Notes under the pieces: generated by a model | What the model saw: only the letters and a program-made list of their open reading frames with translations | What the model was told of the DNA's origin: nothing | Database searches by the model: none | Shown: piece after piece, positions 1 to 5,692 of the stretch | Layout of the letters: every line of letters starts with the position of its first letter | Numbering within the stretch: position 1 is the stretch's first letter | Program-made: the position numbers and the translations under genes | Source of the DNA: Bryobacterales bacterium | GTDB taxonomy: Bacteria; Acidobacteriota; Terriglobia; Bryobacterales; Bryobacteraceae | Direction: 5' to 3' | Length of the DNA stretch: 9,310 nt | NCBI GenBank assembly: GCA_016880505.1 | Contig: JAEHDI010001081.1 | Location: forward strand, 1 to 9,310

Positions 1-572
1 ATCATCGCTCCGGCCGTGAAGTGATGATGCAACGGCACGGTCGCGCGCGCGCCGAAATGGTAGTACGGAATCGCTAAAGCGAACAGAAGCGAGCGCGAGT
101 AATTCCAGTTGAGGTGAGTCTCCACCACCTCCGCCCCGGCGCCCGTGACGAATTTCCCAAAGTCGATCTGGAGATCGCTTTTCTTCGAGGGTTTGTAGCT
201 TACGTAGGCTTGCAGGATATTCCGGAAGACGTCGGGCGCCGGCTCGGTCGCATGAATCACGTCGAACGCCCGCCCGAATCCCAGATCGACTCGGAAACCC
301 AGCGGCTCCGGATCGTGTTGCAGGACCAGCTCAGCCATATTCAGGCTGAACTGGTTGGCATTGACGTCGAAGTTCCTCAACTGGTTCTGTCTCGATTCCG
401 GGTGGTTCAGGTTCAGACTGTAGTACCCGTCGATCAATCCTTTGAACCGGACCGGGCCGACGGACCATTGCCTCGCCTTGTCGTCTTGTGCCTCTTGTGC
501 CTCGGGTTCGGCCGCAACCGATCCCAGAGCGGCGAACAAGGTCAGCGTGGAAACACACCACAACTGTTTCAT
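1..572 (-). CDS. OmpL-like outer-membrane beta-barrel porin (BBP2 family), N-terminal part
   Basis: Reading the minus strand from an ATG at 572-570 gives 190 uninterrupted codons that run off the left edge. The start has a good ribosome site (GGGGAGGT, about 9 bases upstream). The N-terminus is a Sec signal peptide: MKQLW, a hydrophobic stretch, and likely cleavage after about residue 21 (GSVAA/EPE). The mature part alternates aromatic and polar residues as beta-barrel strands do. It has features I associate with the OmpL-like putative beta-barrel porin-2 family: DGYYSLNLNHP (residues 48-58), FRVDLGFGRAFD (93-104), QAYVSYKPSK (121-130), DFGKFVTGAGAEVVE (137-151) and NWNYSRSLLFA (155-165). The protein would sit in the outer membrane and pass small solutes; the substrate cannot be read from the sequence. 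It is divergent from amtB, which hints at a link with nitrogen uptake (inference). Family call fairly confident, substrate unknown. Confidence 0.82.
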   Translation of the reverse strand, partial: MKQLWCVSTLTLFAALGSVAAEPEAQEAQDDKARQWSVGPVRFKGLIDGYYSLNLNHPESRQNQLRNFDVNANQFSLNMAELVLQHDPEPLGFRVDLGFGRAFDVIHATEPAPDVFRNILQAYVSYKPSKKSDLQIDFGKFVTGAGAEVVETHLNWNYSRSLLFALAIPYYHFGARATVPLHHHFTAGAM

Positions 573-666
573 GGGCGCAAACCTCCCCATAGGGTTTCGT
601 TCGGATGTGCCAGCGCGGAGGATGCGCGCCTGGTCGCCCTCGCGGGGGGCGGAACAAAATTGCCTC

Positions 667-696
667 ATTCTAGGCTGGTTTGGGAAAACGCGCCAA
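667..696 (-). promoter_or_regulatory. Candidate sigma70 promoter for the porin gene
   Basis: On the minus strand, TTGGCG (696-691) lies 18 bases from TAGAAT (672-667). This is a plausible -35/-10 pair that would start transcription near 660 and give a leader of about 88 bases before the porin ATG. It is the best match in the divergent gap. The call is by eye only. Confidence 0.45.
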
Positions 697-702
697 TAGA
701 AT
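697..702 (+). promoter_or_regulatory. Possible -10 element for the amtB-glnB-glnD operon
   Basis: TAGAAT on the plus strand mirrors the minus-strand TAGAAT at 672-667, with 24 bases between them. No good -35 stands 15-18 bases upstream, so if this is a real promoter it is weak or activator-dependent. I saw no GG-N10-GC sigma54 pattern in the stretch examined around it (about 670-700). Transcription would start near 709, about 97 bases before the amtB ATG. Confidence 0.25.
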
Positions 703-720
703 TTTTCAATTACCCCGATA

Positions 721-730
721 GAAACGTTTC
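721..730. promoter_or_regulatory. 10-bp palindrome GAAACGTTTC in the divergent control region
   Basis: This is a perfect palindrome 76 bases before the amtB start and about 150 bases before the porin start. Its AAACGTTT core resembles operators of LacI-type regulators, but no regulator gene is in the window. A short palindrome can arise by chance, so the call is weak. Confidence 0.25.
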
Positions 731-805
731 GTTAGAAGATCCCGGCCCGTGCGTGCAAGATAGTAAGTAACGCCTTGTCTGTGAACTATTTCGAAGAGGT
801 GCTGG

Positions 806-2188
806 ATGAAACTTCCGACGTTGTATTTGCCTCTGCTCCTGCCTGTTCTGTCCTACGCGCAAGGTGGGCAGAGTATGGAGGAGAAGCTTGCCGCGCTCCA
901 GGCCGCAACCCAGGCAGCCCAGTCTGCCGGCGATAACGCCTGGATGTTGATGAGCTCCGCGCTGGTGCTGATGATGACCGGCCCCGGCCTCGCTCTCTTC
1001 TATGGCGGTCTCGTTCGCAGAAAGAACGTTCTCGGCACAATGATGCAGAGTTTCGTCCTCATGGCCCTTGTGACCGTGCTTTGGGCTGTTGTCGGCTACA
1101 GCATGGCGTTTGGCGAGGGCAACGCCATCGTTGGGGACTTTCGGTATCTGTTTTTGAACGGCGTTGGCGCCGAACCCAATGCCGACTATGCCGCCACCAT
1201 CCCGCAGCAGACCTTCATGGTCTACCAGTTGATGTTCGCCATCATCACGCCGGCCCTAATCTCCGGCGCATTCGCCGAGCGCATGAAGTTCAGCGCGATG
1301 CTGCTGTTCATGACGCTTTGGCTGCTCGTGGTGTACTTTCCGATGGCGCACATGGTTTGGGGCAAGGGCGGACTGCTGAACGCATTTCTCGGCGGCAGAA
1401 TCCCATGCTTTGATTTCGCCGGCGGCACCGTCGTTCACATCACCTCTGGGGTGTCCGCCCTCGTCTGCGCGCTCTATCTGGGCAAGCGCCGCGGGTATCC
1501 CCACGAGGCGGTGAAGCCGCACAACCTCGTGCTGAGCTTTATCGGAGCGTGCCTGCTGTGGGTCGGCTGGTTCGGTTTCAACGCCGGCAGCGCCCTGGGA
1601 TCATCCGCGCTGGCCACCAGCGCCTTCGTCGCCACGCACTTTGGCGCCGCGGCGGCGGCTCTCGGCTGGATTTTGGCGGAATGGCTGAAGAACGGAAAAC
1701 CCAGCGTGCTCGGCGGCATCTCGGGCTCCGTCGCCGGCCTGGTGGCGATCACGCCGGCTTCCGGCTTCGTAAAACCATTCCCGGCGCTGTTGATCGGCTT
1801 TGCCGCCGGGGTGGTCTGCTACTTCATGGTGGCAGCCGTAAAGCACAGGTTCGGCTACGACGATTCGCTCGACGCTTTCGGCGTGCACGGTGCCGGGGGA
1901 ACCCTCGGCGCGCTGCTCACCGGCGTCTTCGCGACGAACTTGGTCAACAGTGCACTCAAAGACGCTTCCGGACGTCCGATGCCGCTGGGCCTGATCGACG
2001 GCAATTCCGGCCAGCTTCTGAATCAACTCATCGGCTGCGCCATCGCCTGGGTGCTCGCCGCCGTCGCCACCCTCGCCATTCTGAAACTCTGCGACGTTCT
2101 CCTCGGCGTCCGCGTCGCGGACGAGCACGAGGTCGAGGGTCTCGACCTCAGCATGCACGGCGAGGAAGCCTACAACTTCGAATCGTAA
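806..2188 (+). CDS. amtB: Ammonium channel/transporter AmtB
   Basis: This 460-residue protein is an Amt/Rh-family trimeric channel that moves ammonium across the inner membrane. An N-terminal signal peptide (MKLPTLYLPLLLPVLSYA) precedes about 11 membrane segments. Residues equivalent to those of E. coli AmtB are intact: the family signature DFAGGTVVHITSG with Asp203, the pore twin histidines His211 and His361 (GVHGAGG), the Phe gate Phe144 and Phe258, and Trp185 and Ser262 of the outer ammonium site. The C-terminal tail GLDLSMHGEEAYNF (445-458) closely matches the segment that contacts PII proteins, so gating by the adjacent PII gene is likely. Start chosen at the ATG with AGAGGT 5 bases upstream. 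The stop is 13 bases before glnB, indicating one operon. The loop between Trp185 and Asp203 is about six residues longer than in E. coli. Confidence 0.97.
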   Translation: MKLPTLYLPLLLPVLSYAQGGQSMEEKLAALQAATQAAQSAGDNAWMLMSSALVLMMTGPGLALFYGGLVRRKNVLGTMMQSFVLMALVTVLWAVVGYSMAFGEGNAIVGDFRYLFLNGVGAEPNADYAATIPQQTFMVYQLMFAIITPALISGAFAERMKFSAMLLFMTLWLLVVYFPMAHMVWGKGGLLNAFLGGRIPCFDFAGGTVVHITSGVSALVCALYLGKRRGYPHEAVKPHNLVLSFIGACLLWVGWFGFNAGSALGSSALATSAFVATHFGAAAAALGWILAEWLKNGKPSVLGGISGSVAGLVAITPASGFVKPFPALLIGFAAGVVCYFMVAAVKHRFGYDDSLDAFGVHGAGGTLGALLTGVFATNLVNSALKDASGRPMPLGLIDGNSGQLLNQLIGCAIAWVLAAVATLAILKLCDVLLGVRVADEHEVEGLDLSMHGEEAYNFES

Positions 2189-2201
2189 AGAGGACCTGCG
2201 G

Positions 2202-2540
2202 ATGAAAAAGATCGAAGCCATCATTCAGCCCTTCAAACTGGACGACGTCAAGGACGCCCTGAAGGAAATCGGCATCGACGGCATGACCGCCACGGAAGTT
2301 CGCGGTCACGGCCGGCAGAAGGGCCATAAGGAGGTCTATCGCGGCCGCGAGTATCAGGTCGACCTTCTGCCGAAGATCAAAATCGAGATGGTAGTGCCGT
2401 CCGCCCGCATGGAAGAAGTGATCCGGACAATCGTCACAGCCGCGCGCACCGGCAAGATCGGCGACGGCAAGATCTTTGTCTACGATGTCGCCGAAGCCGT
2501 CCGGATCCGGAATGACGATCGTGGCGACGCCGCACTCTAG
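2202..2540 (+). CDS. glnB: Nitrogen regulatory protein PII (GlnB type)
   Basis: This 112-residue protein has the exact length of E. coli GlnB and can be aligned to it without gaps. PII is a cytosolic trimer that binds ATP/ADP and 2-oxoglutarate and reports nitrogen status. Visible landmarks are the T-loop with the uridylylation site Tyr51 (YRGREYQVD), Tyr46, Gln39, the ATP-site segment TGKIGDGKIF with Lys90, and Arg101/Arg103. Residues that separate the paralogues (Lys3, Asp54, and YDVAEAVRIR near the C-terminus) are GlnB-like rather than GlnK-like, although the gene sits next to amtB where GlnK is more usual. Ribosome site AAGAGGA lies 7 bases before the ATG. It follows amtB by 13 bases and overlaps the glnD start, so its likely targets are AmtB (binding) and GlnD (modification). 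Confidence 0.96.
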   Translation: MKKIEAIIQPFKLDDVKDALKEIGIDGMTATEVRGHGRQKGHKEVYRGREYQVDLLPKIKIEMVVPSARMEEVIRTIVTAARTGKIGDGKIFVYDVAEAVRIRNDDRGDAAL

Positions 2541-5010
2541 TCCGGAGGCGGACGAGCTTCGCGCCGCGTTCTTCCGGGATGGCGACGCTTTCCCCGTTCT
2601 CGCTGGCCGGTCCGCCACGGTCGAAGCGGCGGTCGTGCGGTCCTTCGATGAATTCATCGCGCCCGCGCTTCCCGGGGATGCGGCACTGCTCGCCGTGGGC
2701 GGCTTCGGACGCAGCGAGCTGTTCCCGCATTCCGACGTCGACCTTCTGCTGCTCGTGCCTGCGGAGCTTAGTGAGGCAGGGCAGCGCGACGCCGTCTCGC
2801 GTTTTCTCCAAAACCTCTGGGATTCCGGTCTGCGGCTTGGCCACTCCGTGCGAACTTCGGCGGAGTGCTGCGAAGTCCACGACGGCAACGTCGAGTTGAG
2901 CATCAGTCTCCTGGACCGTCGTCTCCTGGCTGGTGATCCGGCGTTGTTTGAGCGGATGGAGGAAAGACTGCCGCGCTTCTTCAGCGCGCATCGGGACGAA
3001 CTGTCGCGCCAGTTATGCCGGCTCACCCGCGTCCGGCAGGCCCGTTACTCGGATACGATCTATCACCTCGAACCCAACGTGAAAGAGGCTCCGGGCGGGC
3101 TCCGGGACTACCAGTTGGCCCGCTGGCTGAGCCAGCTTCGCAATGCCCAGTCTTACCGCCGGTCAGAGCCGGATCCGTTTCCCGAGCTCGCGAACGCCAG
3201 GACATTCCTTTATTCCGTCCGCTGTTTCCTGCATTACAGGACTGGGCGCGACAGCAACCTGCTCGGTTTTGACGCCCAGGAGGAACTTGCCGATCAGCCG
3301 TTCTCCCCCGCGAGCGATCCGGCGGCTTGGATGCGCGTGTACTTTCGCCACGCCCGCTCCATCCACCGCACAGCCGCACGCTGGCTCGAGGAGTGCGAAG
3401 CGGCCGGCAGTTCGCTCTTCTCGCAGTTCCGTGACTGGCGCTCGCGGCTCTCCAATGCGGAGTTCACCGTGTCCCGGGAGAGCGTCCTTTTCAAATCGCC
3501 TCAACTGTTGGAACGGGATACCGAACTCGTGCTGCGGCTCTTCGAGTTCACCGCGCGTCACGGCATCCGGCCGGCGCTCGATTCCGAGCAGCGCATCGCC
3601 GAACACCTGTCCGCGCTGGAACAGCACTGGAGCGCTCCCCGGCCGCTCTGGCCGCGGCTCGAAGCAATTCTGTCCCTCCCGAATGCCGCGATTGCGCTCC
3701 GCTCCATGCACGAGTGTGGCGTTCTCAACGCCATGTTCCCGGAATGGAAGGACATCGACTGCCTCGTCCTCCGCGACTTCCACCATCGCTACACAGTGGA
3801 CGAGCACACCCTCGTCTCGATCCAGGAAATCGACGGCCTGCGCGGAAACCAGGACCCGTTGCGGCTTCGCTTTGCGGAGCTCCTTGATGAAATCGAGCGG
3901 CCGGAAATTCTCAGGTTCGCCCTGCTGTTTCACGACACCGGAAAGGCAACGGCGCGTGGCCCGCACACCGAGGTTTCCGCCGCTCTCGCGGAACAGGCCC
4001 TCGCCCGCATCGCCGCGCCGCCCGATGTCCGGGATTCCGTCCGCTTTCTCATCGAACGGCATCTCGATTTCTCTTCGGTGCTCAACTCCCGGGATCTCGG
4101 GGAAGAGGGCACCGCCCGGTTTCTCGCCGGCCGCGTGGAGACTGTCGAGCGGCTGAAGTACCTCACCCTTGTCACCTACGCCGACATCAGCGCGGTTCAT
4201 CCGTCCGCCATGAGCCCCTGGCGGCTCGATCAGTTGTGGCGCCTCTACCTTATCGCTTACAACGAGCTCACTCTGGAGCTCGACAGCGACCGCATCGAAG
4301 CGCCGGCCTCCGATTCCCCCGAGAAAGCGGAATTTCTCGACGGCTTCCCGAGACGATATCTTCTCACCCACAGCGCCCCCGAAATCGAGGCTCACTATCA
4401 GATCCGGCAGCTATCGATCGAGCGCGGGGTTGCCGTCGACGTGAAACGGCTCAACGGCGTTTACTCGCTCACTTTGGTGACTCGCGATCGTCCCTTCCTG
4501 TTCGCTTCGGTCGCCGGAGCCCTCGCCGGATTCGGGATGAACATCCTCAAGGCTGAGGCGTTCGGCAACCGCCATCGCGAAGTGCTCGATGTCTTCATTT
4601 TCGAAGATCCGAACCGGACCCTCGACCTCAACCCCGCCGAAATGGACCGTCTTCACTTCACCGTCGAGCGCGTGGTTCTCGGCAGGATGGACGTGAAAGA
4701 ACTGCTCGAACGGCGCCCCAGACCCGCTCCTCCCAGCCGTCGTTCGCGCGTCGAACCGCGCGTCTCCTTCGACTCCGTTGGCTCCTCCAGAGCCACGCTG
4801 ATCGAGATCGTCGCCCAGGATCGTCCAGGTCTCCTCTACGATTTGGCGCGCACGATCTCCTCCGCGGGTGGAAACATCGAGGTGGTGCTGGTCGACACCG
4901 AAGCCCACAAGGCGATCGACGTGTTCTATGTGACCTTCGGCGGCGGGAAACTGACATCCGGCGCCGAGATTCCGCTTCGCGAAGCCCTTTTGTCCGTTTG
5001 CCGGACTTGA
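2512..5010 (+). CDS. glnD: Bifunctional PII uridylyltransferase/uridylyl-removing enzyme GlnD
   Basis: GlnD attaches UMP to Tyr51 of PII when glutamine is low and removes it when glutamine is high. From the ATG at 2512 the product has 832 residues, slightly shorter than E. coli GlnD (about 890). Domains in order: a nucleotidyltransferase with GGFGRSELFPHSDVD (63-77; catalytic Asp75, Asp77); the linker motif PNVKEAPGGLRD typical of the GlnD central region; an HD phosphohydrolase domain with HHRYTVDEH (424-432), His474-Asp475 (HDTGK), His517 and Asp558; then two C-terminal glutamine-sensing ACT domains starting near 650 (VYSLTLVTRDRP) and 761 (ATLIEIVAQDRPG). Both activities look intact. The chosen start overlaps the end of glnB by 29 bases, suggesting translational coupling; in-frame ATG at 2485 and TTG at 2476 are alternatives, and no start has a strong ribosome site. 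Confidence 0.95.
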   Translation: MTIVATPHSSPEADELRAAFFRDGDAFPVLAGRSATVEAAVVRSFDEFIAPALPGDAALLAVGGFGRSELFPHSDVDLLLLVPAELSEAGQRDAVSRFLQNLWDSGLRLGHSVRTSAECCEVHDGNVELSISLLDRRLLAGDPALFERMEERLPRFFSAHRDELSRQLCRLTRVRQARYSDTIYHLEPNVKEAPGGLRDYQLARWLSQLRNAQSYRRSEPDPFPELANARTFLYSVRCFLHYRTGRDSNLLGFDAQEELADQPFSPASDPAAWMRVYFRHARSIHRTAARWLEECEAAGSSLFSQFRDWRSRLSNAEFTVSRESVLFKSPQLLERDTELVLRLFEFTARHGIRPALDSEQRIAEHLSALEQHWSAPRPLWPRLEAILSLPNAAIALRSMHECGVLNAMFPEWKDIDCLVLRDFHHRYTVDEHTLVSIQEIDGLRGNQDPLRLRFAELLDEIERPEILRFALLFHDTGKATARGPHTEVSAALAEQALARIAAPPDVRDSVRFLIERHLDFSSVLNSRDLGEEGTARFLAGRVETVERLKYLTLVTYADISAVHPSAMSPWRLDQLWRLYLIAYNELTLELDSDRIEAPASDSPEKAEFLDGFPRRYLLTHSAPEIEAHYQIRQLSIERGVAVDVKRLNGVYSLTLVTRDRPFLFASVAGALAGFGMNILKAEAFGNRHREVLDVFIFEDPNRTLDLNPAEMDRLHFTVERVVLGRMDVKELLERRPRPAPPSRRSRVEPRVSFDSVGSSRATLIEIVAQDRPGLLYDLARTISSAGGNIEVVLVDTEAHKAIDVFYVTFGGGKLTSGAEIPLREALLSVCRT

Positions 5011-5080
5011 ATTAACAAACTTGGTACCGATCTTTAACACCCCATCGGAACCCCCGGAAATACAATACCTGTAGGAGGCG

Positions 5081-5174
5081 CCTGAAAAACCGCGACCTAA
5101 CGCAGTCACCGAGCCGCGACCAGAGGGAGCGGTCCTAAGGAACTGAGGGAGCGGCTGCACGCCAGGTTTTTCAG
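5081..5174. repeat. Inverted-repeat element (small non-coding, MITE- or REP-like) before the Rieske gene
   Basis: CTGAAAAACC (5082-5091) and its perfect reverse complement GGTTTTTCAG (5165-5174) bracket a 73-base interior with further structure. GAGGGAGCGG occurs twice (5123-5132, 5145-5154; 22-base period). CCGCGACC occurs twice (5090-5097, 5114-5121; 24-base period). AGCCGC (5112-5117) can pair with GCGGCT (5151-5156). No open reading frame of note lies inside. The ends resemble the GNTGNTGAAAAA-like tips of some transposable elements, and the interior resembles intergenic repeats I associate, unverified, with Solibacter-like genomes. The right end continues (CACCCTGCT) to 12 bases before the Rieske ATG, so it forms part of that gene's leader. 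No target-site duplication is evident. Confidence 0.55.
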
Positions 5175-5192
5175 CACCCTGCTGGGAAAGCG

Positions 5193-5690
5193 ATGAACGA
5201 AACGCGCGGTTCTGACCGCAGAAATTTCTGTGTCACCTGCATCTATTCGCTCTGGGGATTGATAGGCCTGGCGCTGGGACTTCCGGCAGCCGTATATCTT
5301 CTGGTGCCGCCGAGACCCCGTAAAGAGTCCGAGTGGGTGGAGGCCGGAGATGTCTCGCAACTCGAGCCCGGAGTCCCGAACGAGCTTGTCTTCCGCCGCA
5401 ACCGTGTGGACGGCTGGAAGATCACCAGCGAAAAAACGAGCGCCTGGGTGGTGAAGGTCTCTGACGCCGACGTCGTTGCCTTCTCGCCAATCTGCACTCA
5501 CCTCGGCTGCGCCTATCACTGGGACGAGCGAAAGAACAACTTCCTCTGTCCATGCCACAGTTCGACTTTCGGCCTCGACGGACGGGTCCTCAGCGGCCCG
5601 GCCCAGCGCCCGCTGGACCGGTTTCGGGTCAGGATCGAGAACGGCAGACTTCTGCTCGGCGCTGCGGAACGGTCCACGGAACCGGCATAG
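5193..5690 (+). CDS. Rieske [2Fe-2S] subunit of the cytochrome bc complex
   Basis: This 165-residue membrane-anchored iron-sulfur protein (PetC/QcrA role) takes the first electron from quinol and passes it to cytochrome c. Both cluster motifs are intact: CTHLGC (101-106) and CPCHSS (119-124). Cys101, His103, Cys119 and His122 are expected cluster ligands, and Cys106 and Cys121 the disulfide. The following GPAQRPLDRF is the usual proline loop. The N-terminus has a twin-arginine-like SDRRNF (7-12) before one membrane segment (about 16-38), as expected for Tat-exported, uncleaved Rieske anchors. The stop is 2 bases before the cytochrome b gene, so the two are cotranscribed. No strong ribosome site precedes the ATG; only GGGAAAG at a very short distance. 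The nearest strong one (TAGGAGG, 5072-5077 region) lies beyond the repeat element. No other start fits better. Confidence 0.93.
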   Translation: MNETRGSDRRNFCVTCIYSLWGLIGLALGLPAAVYLLVPPRPRKESEWVEAGDVSQLEPGVPNELVFRRNRVDGWKITSEKTSAWVVKVSDADVVAFSPICTHLGCAYHWDERKNNFLCPCHSSTFGLDGRVLSGPAQRPLDRFRVRIENGRLLLGAAERSTEPA

Positions 5691-5692
5691 AC

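Noticed and set aside
114..770. A 218-codon plus-strand open frame over the left end, plus smaller frames at 331-657 and 442-699
   Set aside because: They overlap the porin gene read on the minus strand, which has a signal peptide, ribosome site and family motifs; the overlapping translations have none and are low in hydrophobic or structured sequence.
2476..2511. Upstream TTG (2476) and ATG (2485) starts for glnD
   Set aside because: They deepen the overlap with glnB and add residues without GlnD similarity; the ATG at 2512 is preferred, though ribosome sites are weak for all.
1601..3026. Long minus-strand frames under amtB, glnB and glnD (also 3163-4395 and 4411-5160)
   Set aside because: They are antisense shadows produced by GC-rich codon bias; the plus-strand genes there have unmistakable family motifs.
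5027..5048. CCGAT/ATCGG hairpin after glnD as a terminator
   Set aside because: It has a five-base stem with a 12-base loop and no T run; this is too weak to call.
5061..5066. TACAAT as the -10 of a bc-operon promoter
   Set aside because: No -35-like sequence lies 15-19 bases upstream; the nearest TTTAAC is 22 bases away. Kept only as part of the disrupted-leader observation.
5081..5174. Whole insertion sequence or transposase remnant
   Set aside because: The element is only about 94 bases with no coding remnant and no clear target duplication; described only as a repeat.
5552..5692. N-terminal extension of the cytochrome b frame into the Rieske gene
   Set aside because: The 47 extra residues are a Pro/Arg-rich out-of-frame reading of the Rieske coding sequence and resemble no cytochrome b N-terminus.
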